This document shows, piece after piece, positions 1-8,983 of a DNA stretch of 64,000 bases. Under the pieces are notes generated by a model that was given only the letters and a program-made list of their open reading frames with translations, searched no databases and was not told where the DNA came from. The stretch covers positions 124,001 through 188,000 of the forward strand of contig NZ_JOMG01000001.1 in assembly GCF_000711225.1 (NCBI RefSeq). The letters run 5' to 3'. This stretch comes from Pelobacter seleniigenes DSM 18267 (GTDB lineage: Bacteria; Desulfobacterota; Desulfuromonadia; Desulfuromonadales; Geopsychrobacteraceae). Each line of letters opens with the position of its first letter. Within the stretch, counting starts at the first letter, position 1. The position numbers and the translations under genes were made by a program.

Positions 1-195
1 GAACAAGCGGTGATCCGGCTCACCCGGGAAATGACCTGCCAGGTTCGGGTTAAGCCGGAAACCTTGACCAAGGTGAGATCTCGGCTTGACAATGACCAGC
101 AACTCACCGAGATTGTCGGAGTGATTGCTGCCTACAATATGGTTTCGCGCTATCTTGTTGCCCTCGGTGTCGAGCCGGAACAATTGAAAGAATGA
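1..195 (+). CDS. Carboxymuconolactone decarboxylase-family protein, C-terminal fragment (5' end outside window)
   Basis: The reading frame is open from base 1, so the gene begins left of the window and only about 64 C-terminal residues are seen. The visible part has the spacing typical of the last helices of AhpD/carboxymuconolactone decarboxylase-fold proteins: an ALTREMT-like segment (seen as VIRLTREMT), then LTEIVGVIAAYNMVSRYLVALGVEPE. The catalytic CxxC or E/H region of that family would lie upstream and cannot be checked, so peroxidase-like and decarboxylase roles cannot be separated. Its TGA stop (193-195) overlaps an ATG at 192, suggesting co-transcription with the TM2 gene that follows. 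Confidence 0.7.
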   Translation, partial: EQAVIRLTREMTCQVRVKPETLTKVRSRLDNDQQLTEIVGVIAAYNMVSRYLVALGVEPEQLKE

Positions 196-209
196 ATAGG
201 AGTAAAACC

Positions 210-608
210 GTGGAGACGATCTTCAACACTCACAGCGTGGTTATCGGCTACATCCTCTGGATCTTCGGTTTCACCGGATCTCACCGCTTCTACTACGGCA
301 AACCCCTGTCCGGGACAATCTACTTCCTGACCCTGGGGCTGCTCGGAATTGGCTGGCTGATCGATCTGTTTCTGATCCCGGGCATGGACCGGCAAGCCGA
401 CATGAAGTACGCCCCCGGCCCTTTCGACTACACTCTGAGTTGGATTCTACTGACCTTTCTTGGCCTGTTCGGAGTCCATCGAATGTATCTGGGAAAATGG
501 ATCAGCGGAATCATCTATCTGTTCACCGGGGGCCTGTTCGGGCTGGGATTTCTATACGATTTCTGGACCCTTAACGAGCAAGTTTCCTATAGAAATCAAG
601 GTTTTTAA
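210..608 (+). CDS. TM2 domain-containing membrane protein
   Basis: A small integral membrane protein of 132 to 138 residues. It contains two successive TM2-type units. Each has a hydrophobic helix, a G-x-HRFY/HRMY-LGK turn (GSHRFYYGK and GVHRMYLGKW), a second helix and an acidic D-LF/YDFW end. TM2 proteins usually have one such unit, so this is an internal duplication. The start is uncertain: ATG at 192 overlaps the upstream stop, but GTG at 210 has a well-placed AGGAG seven bases before it and is preferred here. The function of bacterial TM2 proteins is not established. Confidence 0.8.
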   Translation: METIFNTHSVVIGYILWIFGFTGSHRFYYGKPLSGTIYFLTLGLLGIGWLIDLFLIPGMDRQADMKYAPGPFDYTLSWILLTFLGLFGVHRMYLGKWISGIIYLFTGGLFGLGFLYDFWTLNEQVSYRNQGF

Positions 609-838
609 ATCTTGGTGCCGAGATCATCAGGGAACGATTGCGCCTCAAATCAACACGGCTATTGAGGAACAATAAACCTGGTCGATGAGTCGATACGACT
701 AACCAAAGAAGGAAAAAGGGAGAACTCCAACAGGGGCAGGCATGAAATTTTTCAGGGCCTTGGGACAGGCAATTTAAAAACCGCCTGCCCCAAGGGTTGC
801 TCTTATGATAAATGAGGAAAAAGGAAGCCGGCTTTTGC

Positions 839-2257
839 TCAGAACTGCAGCGACTTCAACTGGAGAAACTCTTCCAGCCCGTAATGTCCCAATTCACGAC
901 CATTGCCGGACTGTTTATAGCCGCCGAACGGGGCCAGGATATTGAAGCGGCCGCCATTGATATCCACCTGCCCGGTCTGCAGTCGACGGGCCACGCGTTC
1001 GGCATGTTCGCTACTGGCAGACCAGACTCCCCCGGCCAGCCCGTAGATGGAATCGTTAGCGATCTGCACGGCATCATCCTCATCGCGATAAGTCATGATA
1101 CAGAGCACCGGACCGAAAATTTCTTCCTGTGCAATCAACATGTCAGTTGTGACCCGCCCGAAGATAGTCGGTTGCACGTAGTAACCGAGAGGCAAGCCTT
1201 CCGGAGCCTCAAGCCCTCCACAGAGCAGCTCTGCTCCGGCCTTGATCCCCTCGTTGATATAATGCAAGACCCGGTCGCGCTGTTGTGCGGAAACCAGCGG
1301 GCCGATTTTGGTTTTGATGTCATGGGGGCTGCCCGGTAAAAACTCCATGGCGATTTCAACAGCAAGACCGACGGCCTCATGGTAACGCTCTTCAGGAACC
1401 AGCAGCCGGGTCTGGGCGCTGCAGGTCTGCCCCGAATTCAGGAAACAATTAGTGACGACCACCTTCATGGCCGTCGCCAGGTCAGCATCCTCCAGAACCA
1501 CCGCCGCCGACTTACCGCCTAATTCCAGGGCAACCCGCTTGACGGTTTCGGCCGCAAGGACAGAAACCCTTTTCCCGGCGTGAGTCGAACCGGTAAAGGA
1601 GATCATATCGACCCCGGGATGTACAGCAAGAGCCTCTCCCGCCACAGAACCGTAACCGGAAACAAGGTTGAATACGCCTGGTGGCAACCCGCAGGAATCA
1701 AAAATCTCTGCCAGAACAAAGGCGTTCAACGGAGTCAGCTCACTCGGTTTGGCAATGACTGTACAGCCTGCCGCAAGTGCCGCAGCAACCTTGATCATCA
1801 GCTGATGGAGGGGATAATTCCAGGGCGTAATTGCCGCGACAACGCCAACGGGTTCTTTAAGAACCAGGGATTGACCGATACGCTCGGAAAAGGAGTAGGT
1901 TCCCAGCAATTCAACATAGCTATGCAGGACCTGTGCGGGCAGACCTGCCTGAATCCTCTGGCTAAGCTTGATCGGCATACCCATTTCATTACTGATCAAT
2001 TCAGCCAACTCCGGAGCCCGGGCCACCAGCTCTTCGTGAACGCGCTTCAAATACCCCGCACGAATCTCCGGGCTGGTCGCCGACCAACTCGGCAACGCGG
2101 CCCGCGCAGCGGCAACCGCAAGATCAACCTCAGCAGCTGTTCCTGCCGGGACCTGGCCAATGCAACCTTCGGTAGCCGGATTAATAACGGAAATCTGTTC
2201 GTTTGTAGATGCCGCAATCCATTTTCCACCGATATATAATTTGCTGTAACCATGCAT
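839..2257 (-). CDS. NAD(P)-dependent aldehyde dehydrogenase
   Basis: A 472-residue full-length ALDH-superfamily enzyme that oxidises an aldehyde to the carboxylate with NAD(P). Visible landmarks are the cofactor-side [10 protein letters not shown] segment (about 144-153), [10 protein letters not shown] (221-230), the general base Glu in LELGGKS (E245) and the nucleophile Cys in [11 protein letters not shown] (C279). ATG at 2257 has AGGAG six bases upstream. It is monocistronic by spacing and transcribed away from the 2422 gene. The substrate cannot be told from sequence; similarity to the 29.6 kb AldA is only at family level. Confidence 0.93.
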   Translation of the reverse strand: MHGYSKLYIGGKWIAASTNEQISVINPATEGCIGQVPAGTAAEVDLAVAAARAALPSWSATSPEIRAGYLKRVHEELVARAPELAELISNEMGMPIKLSQRIQAGLPAQVLHSYVELLGTYSFSERIGQSLVLKEPVGVVAAITPWNYPLHQLMIKVAAALAAGCTVIAKPSELTPLNAFVLAEIFDSCGLPPGVFNLVSGYGSVAGEALAVHPGVDMISFTGSTHAGKRVSVLAAETVKRVALELGGKSAAVVLEDADLATAMKVVVTNCFLNSGQTCSAQTRLLVPEERYHEAVGLAVEIAMEFLPGSPHDIKTKIGPLVSAQQRDRVLHYINEGIKAGAELLCGGLEAPEGLPLGYYVQPTIFGRVTTDMLIAQEEIFGPVLCIMTYRDEDDAVQIANDSIYGLAGGVWSASSEHAERVARRLQTGQVDINGGRFNILAPFGGYKQSGNGRELGHYGLEEFLQLKSLQF

Positions 2258-2421
2258 AACAACTCCTGCTTTTTATAAATTGGATGAAAGAAGGATACCG
2301 AAAAGCCGACTTTTTTCCAATTGGAATCAGAGTTAAAGACTTCTTAATACAATACCGATGAGTAAATCTACCGAAGAACAACAAAAAACACCTTAAATGA
2401 AAACGCAGATGGGAGGACATC

Positions 2422-3588
2422 ATGAGCCAAAATTTCAGCTCAGCCTTGCCGTCGATCAACCACACCGATCAGTTATGCCCCAGCAGACATTCAGACAAAA
2501 ACGCCAGAAAAGCACACCAAGCAACCCACCACAGACCGATTGAACAACTGGACAGGACCACCCGGGTCAATGACAGAACAAGCGTCAAAGCCTTTGCAAG
2601 CCTTGCCGGATCGCTGCAAAGGGCATTTGCGGATGCGGTCAATGTTGACCAGGAGAGTGGAACCGAAGAGATCAAACAAGGCGGCTTGCGCCGAATCGGT
2701 AAAGATCTGCAAAAGCTCTTCAAAGGAATGGGGTTCTCTCCCCACCTGGCCAAACAGTATGCAGGAAAAATCTGTCAGGCCATGGGGCAAAATGACCTGG
2801 CGCAGCTCGATGTTTCGCTGTCCCTGACGCGAACGGTGGATATCCAAGCAACATCGCAAACTACTTACTCCGCAACCGGACAGTCAATGACAGAACAGCT
2901 GTCCGCTACCGAGAGTTTGCAGCTGTCAGCGGTACAGGTCAGATCCTTTGATCTGTCACTCAACCTGACGACAGGTGAATTTTCTATCCAGCACAGCAGT
3001 TCAGACAGCCTGAGCATCAGCGCCGCACAATCAACCACCAGCAGTGTTCCAATGGAGACTGGCCCGAACTTGCCCCAGAGCGAAACGGCTGCACCCGTGG
3101 ACAGCGAAGAACCCGCAACAGAACAACTCCCTGAACCAGAGACTACTGCGCCAACGGAACCCACAGCCGCAGACCAGCTCGACGCTGGCGCCACTGTCCA
3201 GGTCGAGTCAAATTCGTTATTGTTGCAACTCAGCAGAACCATTACCCAATCCGCTTTGTTGAAAACACAACCGGTTGAACCGGTCGCAAATGACCAGGAT
3301 CAAGAAACGAATCCCGAAGATCAGGCCGTAGCCCGGCTGGAAGATTTTATCCAACTCCAGTTCAACGCAACGGAAACAGTCACGGGCCTGTTTGAATCCA
3401 TGACCACCATCTCCAATCTTCGCGTCGAAAACCAAGACAACCAGCCATACCTGCGCTTTACGGCCGCTGCCGTTGCGCCGGTCGGCCTGACGGTTATAGC
3501 GGAAAGCGGAGACTCCACCACCGTCTACCCTCAAGAAGATGGTCATATCGCCAGCTTCAGCGATACACCTGTCGAGGTCTCTGCATAG
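2422..3588 (+). CDS. Protein of unknown function with acidic Pro/Glu/Thr-rich linker
   Basis: A 388-residue protein not recognised as a member of a named family. It has a strong GGAGG site before ATG 2422. The N-terminal 40 residues are polar and low in hydrophobics with no signal peptide. Residues about 50-125 look helical (RIGKDLQKLFKGMGFSPHLA, QYAGKICQAMGQ). A Ser/Thr-rich segment follows that reads like beta-strands (DVSLSLTRTVDIQ, SFDLSLNLTTGEFSI). Residues about 205-265 are a Pro/Glu/Thr linker, and the last 100 residues are again mixed. Composition suggests a regulatory or surface-associated multidomain protein, but no function is assigned. It ends before a strong hairpin at 3602-3640. 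Confidence 0.7.
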   Translation: MSQNFSSALPSINHTDQLCPSRHSDKNARKAHQATHHRPIEQLDRTTRVNDRTSVKAFASLAGSLQRAFADAVNVDQESGTEEIKQGGLRRIGKDLQKLFKGMGFSPHLAKQYAGKICQAMGQNDLAQLDVSLSLTRTVDIQATSQTTYSATGQSMTEQLSATESLQLSAVQVRSFDLSLNLTTGEFSIQHSSSDSLSISAAQSTTSSVPMETGPNLPQSETAAPVDSEEPATEQLPEPETTAPTEPTAADQLDAGATVQVESNSLLLQLSRTITQSALLKTQPVEPVANDQDQETNPEDQAVARLEDFIQLQFNATETVTGLFESMTTISNLRVENQDNQPYLRFTAAAVAPVGLTVIAESGDSTTVYPQEDGHIASFSDTPVEVSA

Positions 3589-3601
3589 ACCAAACCCCAT
3601 C

Positions 3602-3640
3602 GCACCGGCCCGAGAAAAGAGTCTATTTCCGGGCCGGTGC
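3602..3640 (+). terminator. Hairpin terminator after the 2422 gene
   Basis: An 11-bp perfect GC-rich stem, GCACCGGCCCG pairing with CGGGCCGGTGC, lies 13 bases after the stop at 3588. There is no good T-run, so termination may depend on the strong stem or on Rho. Confidence 0.55.
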
Positions 3641-3792
3641 CAAACCGAGCCCCACCCATGGCCCCAGTGTCGGGCAAACTTTTCCCCTCTTCAGGTTGAC
3701 ATCAGACCACAGAGCATTAGACTGTTGTCTGGTTTATCTATCTGCCATATAAGCTAATTTTCACCCGTCAAAGTATCAGGAGGACACCAATT

Positions 3793-4302
3793 ATGACAGC
3801 ACTCGCCGGAAGTCAGACGGAACAGAATCTCAAAGAAGCATTTGCCGGGGAATCCCAGGCCAACCGAACCTATCTCGCTTTTGCCAAAAAAGCTGAACTT
3901 GACGGGCATCCCCAGGTGGCCAAGCTTTTCCGGGCCGCGGCCGAAGCCGAAACCGTCCATGCTCACGCCCATTTGCGGGCATTGCAAGGGATCGGCAGCA
4001 CGGAAGAAAATCTCCGGGAAGCCGTTGGTGGGGAAACCCATGAATTCACCGAGATGTACCCCGCCATGATTGAAGCGGCTGAGAAGGAAGGTCTGGGAGA
4101 CGCGCTGCGCAGCTTTAAATACGCCAACGAAGTTGAAAAAATCCATGCCGAACTGTATCAGAAAGCACTCGACAATCTCGGTAAGAACGAATCGGTCGAC
4201 TATTATGTCTGTAAAGTTTGCGGCATGACCATCGAAGGTGAGCCCGATGGCCCCTGTCCGGTTTGTGCGGCAGCCAAGCAAGCGTTTTTCAAAATTGACT
4301 AA
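3793..4302 (+). CDS. Rubrerythrin
   Basis: A 169-residue cytoplasmic non-haem iron peroxidase that reduces hydrogen peroxide in anaerobes. The ferritin-like diiron domain carries the expected ligand helices (GESQANRTYLAFAKKAE, EAETVHAHAHL, FTEMYPAMIEAAEKEG, NEVEKIHAELYQKAL). It is followed by a rubredoxin-like Fe(SCys)4 domain with YVCKVCGMTIEG and GPCPVCAA. The order (ferritin-like, then rubredoxin) is that of classical rubrerythrin rather than reverse rubrerythrin. AGGAGG lies nine bases upstream of ATG 3793. It stands alone between two hairpins, so it is probably monocistronic and stress-responsive, though no operator was identified. Confidence 0.95.
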   Translation: MTALAGSQTEQNLKEAFAGESQANRTYLAFAKKAELDGHPQVAKLFRAAAEAETVHAHAHLRALQGIGSTEENLREAVGGETHEFTEMYPAMIEAAEKEGLGDALRSFKYANEVEKIHAELYQKALDNLGKNESVDYYVCKVCGMTIEGEPDGPCPVCAAAKQAFFKID

Positions 4303-4307
4303 ACCAA

Positions 4308-4336
4308 GAAAGGCCTGCTCAAAGAGCAGGCCTTTC
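4308..4336. terminator. Bidirectional hairpin terminator between convergent genes
   Basis: A perfect 13-bp stem, GAAAGGCCTGCTC with GAGCAGGCCTTTC, with loop AAA. It lies between the rubrerythrin stop (4302) and the convergent DUF1499 gene ending at 4374, placed to serve both. Confidence 0.75.
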
Positions 4337-4373
4337 TCAATTCACCATAATCAAAAAAATGACCAGCCAAAGC

Positions 4374-4829
4374 TCAGCTTCCGGCCTGCTCAAATAATCT
4401 CCGCAAGTGCTCAATTCTCTTGCGGTTGACACCGAAATCACTATACCCCAGGCGGGATGCCGAGCGGACCTCGACCAGCGGCCGGTCCGGGAAGTAAAAT
4501 TCCACGTCATCAACAAATCCAAACCAGGCAGACCTGAATTCGGCCCTGACGTAATTCGCAGTCTGCTTACTGATGGTGACCCTTTTTTCGGTTGCAAGAA
4601 CAGCCAGAAGCCGGGCAACGGCAGACTCCTTGGTGCCACTATAGGAAAAAGGTGCAATAAAATGCTGTTGATCAGCAGGGTCGGCTTGGCTGCTCACACA
4701 ATTGGGAGAATCGGGGCACTGAGCGAGCCGCCCATTTTCAACCCCCAGATCAGTCGGAAGCTTTCCGGAACAGCCGAAAAAGATCCCGACTATCAGTAAA
4801 CCGGCTAATCTTGCTAACACTTTTCCCAT
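4374..4829 (-). CDS. DUF1499 domain lipoprotein
   Basis: A 151-residue predicted lipoprotein: a short hydrophobic signal ends in IFFGC, with Cys20 as the likely acylated residue. The mature part matches the DUF1499 pattern: an N-terminal CPDSPNCVSS motif, then a beta-rich domain containing RAEFRSAWFGFVDDVEFYF and ending RSASRLGYSDFGVNRKRIEHLR. DUF1499 proteins are exported and of unknown role. An AAGGGG site precedes ATG 4829. It lies 23 bp downstream of another lipoprotein gene on the same strand, so the two probably form an operon. Confidence 0.85.
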   Translation of the reverse strand: MGKVLARLAGLLIVGIFFGCSGKLPTDLGVENGRLAQCPDSPNCVSSQADPADQQHFIAPFSYSGTKESAVARLLAVLATEKRVTISKQTANYVRAEFRSAWFGFVDDVEFYFPDRPLVEVRSASRLGYSDFGVNRKRIEHLRRLFEQAGS

Positions 4830-4852
4830 CCGCCCCTTTCCTTACCAATCTT

Positions 4853-5302
4853 TTATTGCGTTATTTTACCATGGGACTGCTCATATCTGTATTTCAACTC
4901 GGCGCGCTGCTCCGCAGTCAATAGAGCATTGATTTCCAGCAAATGATCCAAGGTCCGATGCGCAAAGGAATCCATCTCCATAGTTTTCTGGTGCAACTTC
5001 TCATGCAGCGCGGTCCTATCCGGATCATCGGTCAGGATTCCATTAACGATCAGCCCCTGATTCAAATCATTGGCGTGATAAACCGTCACCGCATCATGGC
5101 GGATCTCAGCAATAATGGCATTGATTTGCTCTTTTTGCTCAGCAGTTGCATCAATGCTTTTCAGGACATGATCAAAATAAGTCTCAAATTTCTGCCCCAT
5201 TTTTTCCGGATCGGTCAGCTGCTGTCGCTGGCATCCGGCCAACGATAAAAACACGCAGATCAGCAGCCCTGCAATTAGCAACCCAACATTGTTCTTACTC
5301 AT
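4853..5302 (-). CDS. Periplasmic Spy/CpxP-like LTxxQ lipoprotein
   Basis: A 149-residue predicted lipoprotein with a signal ending FLSLAGC (Cys24). The mature part is nearly all helical and contains two LTxxQ-like signatures of the Spy/CpxP/ZraP group (DATAEQKEQI near residue 51 and LLTAEQRAELKYRYEQ near the end) separated by a long amphipathic helix. Members are periplasmic chaperones or envelope-stress and metal sensors. It is shorter on conserved positions than true Spy, so only group membership is claimed. GAGGAGG precedes ATG 5302. Confidence 0.65.
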   Translation of the reverse strand: MSKNNVGLLIAGLLICVFLSLAGCQRQQLTDPEKMGQKFETYFDHVLKSIDATAEQKEQINAIIAEIRHDAVTVYHANDLNQGLIVNGILTDDPDRTALHEKLHQKTMEMDSFAHRTLDHLLEINALLTAEQRAELKYRYEQSHGKITQ

Positions 5303-5546
5303 ATAATTTCAACCTCCTCAAATGAAAGGTTAAAATTTACCAGATTATGTGTAAATTTTTTTGGGAATTTTTTGTTTTTTTTGACATTCAATCATTCACA
5401 TAATCAAAGCACACAAAATTGAGCCCATAAAGAACGGGCCTTAACAGTGGCAGGCAACCAATAACGGTTCAAACAAGCGACATTCCCTCCCTCAATCCCC
5501 TTTGTGTCTATAATTTCATAGTTTAACAGGAAATTTGTCAGATAGT

Positions 5547-5571
5547 GTGCTCGCCCGCTTTGGGCAAGCAC
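5547..5571 (-). terminator. Hairpin downstream of kup
   Basis: GTGCTCGCCC pairs with GGGCAAGCAC (one mismatch, 4-5 base loop) just past the kup stop. The rest of 5303-5581 shows only AT-rich DNA upstream of the Spy-like gene. Confidence 0.5.
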
Positions 5572-5581
5572 CAATTGCTAC

Positions 5582-7480
5582 TTATATCTCTACCTGGATA
5601 CCAAGTTCCACCACCCGGTCCGGTGGCAGGCCGAAAAATGAGGTGGCGCTTCGGGCGTTTTTGGCCATGAACAGGAAGAGATATTTTCGCCAGGGGGACA
5701 GGCCTTTTTTATTGGAGGCAACCAGACTTTCCCGGCCGAGGAAAAAGGTGGTCTGGTCGAGATCAAAGGTCCAGTCGTCAATAGCGAAACCTTTCAGTGC
5801 TCGGGGAATCACCGGATTTTCCATGAATCCGTAGTGAATTTCCATCCGGTAAATTCCTTTGGCCAGTCGTTCCACGGAAAAACGGTCGTTGAGGGAGACC
5901 CGCGGGGTGTCCTCGGTGACCACACTGAGGGAGACCACTCTTTCGTGCAGCACTTTGTTGTGTTTGAGATTATGCAGCAACGCTGCTGGGGTTCCTTCCG
6001 GGTTGCCGTTCATATAGACCGAAGTTCCCGGCACCTTGCGGGGGCTGAAGGACTGGATATGCTCCACAAATTGGGTCAGCGGCGCAGCCGTGACCCGCAG
6101 CCGTTCGGCCAGGACCTTTCTCCCCTGCTTCCAGGTGCTCATGGCTGCGAAGACCAGCAGCGCCACCAGCAGCGGGAACCAGCCGCCATGACTGATTTTG
6201 GTGAAGTTCGCGCCGAGAAAGGCACAGTCAAAAATTAGAAACCCGCCACACAGCAACAGGGTTGCAGCCATCGGCCAATGCCAGCGCTGAATTGCCACAA
6301 AGCCGAACAGCACAGTGGTGATGACCATGGTACTGGTGACGGCCACGCCATAAGCTGCAGCCAGGTTTCCGGAAGAACCGAAGCCGATGACCAGACAGAT
6401 ACAGGCGACCATCAACGCCCAGTTGACTTCTGGCAGATAGACCTGGCCGACCTCGCGGGTCGAGGTGTGTTCGATGGCCATACGGGGGCTGAACCCCAGT
6501 TGGATCGCCTGCACGGTCAGGGAGAAAGCCCCGGAAATAACGGCCTGGGAGGCGATAATGGTTGCCATGGTCGCCATGACAACCAGGGGGTAAAGGGCCC
6601 AGCGCGGGGCCATGTGATAGAAAGGATTGACGATGGTTTCAGGGTGCCTGAGCAACAAGGCTCCCTGGCCGAAGTAATTCAACAATAGAGCCGGCAGAAC
6701 CACGGCAAACCAGGCCAAGCGGATGGGGCGCGAACCGAAATGCCCCATATCCGCATACAGAGCCTCGCCGCCGGTCACCACCAGGAAAACCGCGCCCAGT
6801 ACGAGAAAGCCCATCCAGCCGTTGGCATAAAAAAAGCTCACCGCATACCAGGGATTGACTGCCGCCAGAACCTGCGGTTGCTGGATGATCTGTGTCACCC
6901 CGAGGACGGCCAGAACCAGGAACCAGACCAGGGTCACCGGGCCGAAAATTTTACCGACGCCTCCGGTGCCATGATGCTGGAACCAGAACAGGCCGGTCAG
7001 AATAGCGATAGTGATGGGCAGGATATAGGGCTTGAAGAGCGGGGTCGTGATGGTCAACCCTTCCACGGCACTCAATACGGAAATGGCCGGGGTGATCATA
7101 CCGTCGCCATAGAGCAGCGCGGCGCCGAACAGGCCCATGACCACCAGCAGCCGCCGCTGCCCTTTGTTTGCCGCATGCAGCGGGGTTGCCAATGCGGTCA
7201 GAGCCAGGATGCCGCCTTCACCGTTGTTGTCGGCCCGAAGGATAAAAACCAGGTATTTCAGGGAGACCACCAGGATCAGCGCCCAAAAGATCAGCGACAG
7301 CACGCCGAGAATATTGGGCAAGGAAACAGCCAGGTTGCCCTGCCCGGCAAAACATTCCCGTAGCGCGTAAAGGGGGCTGGTGCCGATATCACCATAGACC
7401 ACGCCAATGGCGGTCAGGGACATCATGACCAGATAACGGTTACCGGTGTTTTTAGTTGCCGAGTTGGATGCGTCTTGCAT
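5582..7480 (-). CDS. kup: Low-affinity potassium uptake protein Kup
   Basis: A 632-residue Kup/HAK/KUP potassium-proton symporter of the inner membrane. The family signature GVVYGDIGTSPLYALRECF occupies residues about 17-35. About twelve hydrophobic helices follow up to residue 440, and a C-terminal cytoplasmic domain includes GTSVYMNGNPEGTPAALLHNLKHNKVLHE, characteristic of Kup. Length matches E. coli Kup (622). It is the last gene of a minus-strand block with a TrkA-type RCK protein and KdpDE, so potassium uptake is probably the regulated output. A GAGG site precedes ATG 7480. Confidence 0.96.
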   Translation of the reverse strand: MQDASNSATKNTGNRYLVMMSLTAIGVVYGDIGTSPLYALRECFAGQGNLAVSLPNILGVLSLIFWALILVVSLKYLVFILRADNNGEGGILALTALATPLHAANKGQRRLLVVMGLFGAALLYGDGMITPAISVLSAVEGLTITTPLFKPYILPITIAILTGLFWFQHHGTGGVGKIFGPVTLVWFLVLAVLGVTQIIQQPQVLAAVNPWYAVSFFYANGWMGFLVLGAVFLVVTGGEALYADMGHFGSRPIRLAWFAVVLPALLLNYFGQGALLLRHPETIVNPFYHMAPRWALYPLVVMATMATIIASQAVISGAFSLTVQAIQLGFSPRMAIEHTSTREVGQVYLPEVNWALMVACICLVIGFGSSGNLAAAYGVAVTSTMVITTVLFGFVAIQRWHWPMAATLLLCGGFLIFDCAFLGANFTKISHGGWFPLLVALLVFAAMSTWKQGRKVLAERLRVTAAPLTQFVEHIQSFSPRKVPGTSVYMNGNPEGTPAALLHNLKHNKVLHERVVSLSVVTEDTPRVSLNDRFSVERLAKGIYRMEIHYGFMENPVIPRALKGFAIDDWTFDLDQTTFFLGRESLVASNKKGLSPWRKYLFLFMAKNARSATSFFGLPPDRVVELGIQVEI

Positions 7481-7555
7481 AAAAGCCTCATGTCAGACTA
7501 CGGCCGGAGCTTTTCCCGCACTTAGTTTGTCCCGGTGCGACTGCCGACCGGCAGT

Positions 7556-8221
7556 TCATTTCTTGATATTCAGCGCTCTGTCGATATCGCTGGTTTTCCC
7601 CAGGATGATCAGCAAATCGCTGTTTTTGATCTGGTAGGTCGGCGGAGGCACCGGAATGAATTGGTCGGTCAGCACATCCTTGATGGCGATGACGGTCAAT
7701 TGATATTTCTTCCGCAGATCCAGATCAATGAGCGTTTTGCCCAGAAAATGCTTGGGCGGTTCGGTTTCCGAAAGGGAATACTCTTCAGCCAGGGGGATGA
7801 ATTCCAAAATATTCGGGCTCGACATGTTGCGGGCGATCCGCACGGCCATATCCTTTTCCGGGAAGATGACATCCGAGGCCCCGACCCGGGCCAATATCCG
7901 GCCATGGTCCTCGCTGATGGCCTTGGCCAGAATCCGGCGCACCTTCAACTCCTTCAGATAAAGGGTGATCAGAGTCGACAGATGGGAACGAACCCCGGTC
8001 GAAACCACCACCGCATCCATCTCCTGCACCCCCTGGGCAGCCAGAAAATCCTTATTGGCGGCATCTCCCAAAATGGCATAGGAGCAAATGTCCTTCACGG
8101 CCTGCACCTTATCCCGCTCCAGATCGATGGCGATCACCTCGTGCCCTTCCTGATAAAGCGTGGACACAATATGAAAGCCGAAATTCCCTAGACCGATTAC
8201 GCAAAACTTCTTTTTTTTCAT
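7556..8221 (-). CDS. TrkA-family RCK potassium channel/transporter regulator (KtrA-like)
   Basis: A protein of about 221 residues, one RCK unit: an N-terminal Rossmann TrkA-N domain with the NAD-binding GLGNFGFHIVSTL loop and the acidic AIDLERD strand end, then a TrkA-C domain (SETEPPKHFLGKTLIDLDL onward). Single-RCK proteins of this size are typically KtrA/TrkA subunits that gate KtrB/TrkH, but no TrkH or KtrB is encoded in this window. ATG 8221 (after AGGT) is preferred over an upstream GTG at 8233. It lies 75 bp upstream of kup. Confidence 0.9.
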   Translation of the reverse strand: MKKKKFCVIGLGNFGFHIVSTLYQEGHEVIAIDLERDKVQAVKDICSYAILGDAANKDFLAAQGVQEMDAVVVSTGVRSHLSTLITLYLKELKVRRILAKAISEDHGRILARVGASDVIFPEKDMAVRIARNMSSPNILEFIPLAEEYSLSETEPPKHFLGKTLIDLDLRKKYQLTVIAIKDVLTDQFIPVPPPTYQIKNSDLLIILGKTSDIDRALNIKK

Positions 8222-8284
8222 CGACTTATTCACCTATCCAAGAGTCGCTCTTGCGGTTGTGGCCGCAACCGGCAACACGTCTGT

Positions 8285-8983
8285 TTATTCCGATTTAAAA
8301 CGATACCCGATCCCTGGCTCATTGATAAGAAAGCTCGGCCGGGCGGGATCCTCTTCCAGTTTCTGCCGCAACTGCGCCATATAAACGCGCAGATATTGCA
8401 CCTGATTCGCCTGGCGCGGCCCCCAGACGTCCCGGAGCAACTGGGTGTGGGTGATCACCTTGTCGGCATGCCGGATCAGTGTACTCAGCAGGCGGTATTC
8501 GATGGGCGTCAGGTGCACATCCTGATCATTCAGAAAGACCTGCCGTTTGCTGAAGTCGACCCTGAGCTGGCCGCTGCTGAAGATCGGTTCTTCCCTGCCC
8601 GATTGCTCGCGGACGACGTGGCGCAGGGAGACCCGGATTCGCGCCAGCAATTCATCGGCCCCAAATGGTTTGGTCAGATAGTCGTCGGCCCCGGAATCCA
8701 ACGCCCGGACCTTGTCCCGCTCCTGTTCCCGGGCCGAAATAACGATGATCGGGGTTGCCGTCCACTCACGTAATTTTTCCGTCACTTCCAGGCCGTCCAT
8801 ATCCGGCAGCCCGAGGTCGAGGAGAATAACCGCCGGCTGGCGGCTAGCGGCCAGACTCAGCCCGTCATTGCCGGTCTCCGCCTCAACCAGGCGGTAGCCC
8901 TGGCTGTGCAGGGAGACCCGCAGGAAACGCCGCATTTGCGGTTCATCTTCAATTAACAGAATCAGGGGGCCATCTTCAGTCAT
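8285..8983 (-). CDS. kdpE: Response regulator KdpE
   Basis: A 232-residue OmpR/PhoB-class DNA-binding response regulator. The receiver domain shows the acidic pocket (LLIEDEPQMRR), the phospho-accepting Asp in LLDLGLPDMDG, and a conserved Lys in LTKPFGADELLARIR. The C-terminal winged helix includes LTPIEYRLLSTLIRHADKVITHTQLLRDVWGPR and ends YRVYMAQLRQKLE-type, matching KdpE closely. ATG 8983 overlaps the kdpD stop (ATGA), indicating translational coupling. In most bacteria KdpE activates kdpFABC; here the neighbouring targets are trkA-like and kup. Confidence 0.92.
   Translation of the reverse strand: MTEDGPLILLIEDEPQMRRFLRVSLHSQGYRLVEAETGNDGLSLAASRQPAVILLDLGLPDMDGLEVTEKLREWTATPIIVISAREQERDKVRALDSGADDYLTKPFGADELLARIRVSLRHVVREQSGREEPIFSSGQLRVDFSKRQVFLNDQDVHLTPIEYRLLSTLIRHADKVITHTQLLRDVWGPRQANQVQYLRVYMAQLRQKLEEDPARPSFLINEPGIGYRFKSE

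Noticed and set aside
1580-2239. 219-codon plus-strand frame
   Set aside because: Antisense shadow of the aldehyde dehydrogenase gene; no family features and no ribosome site.
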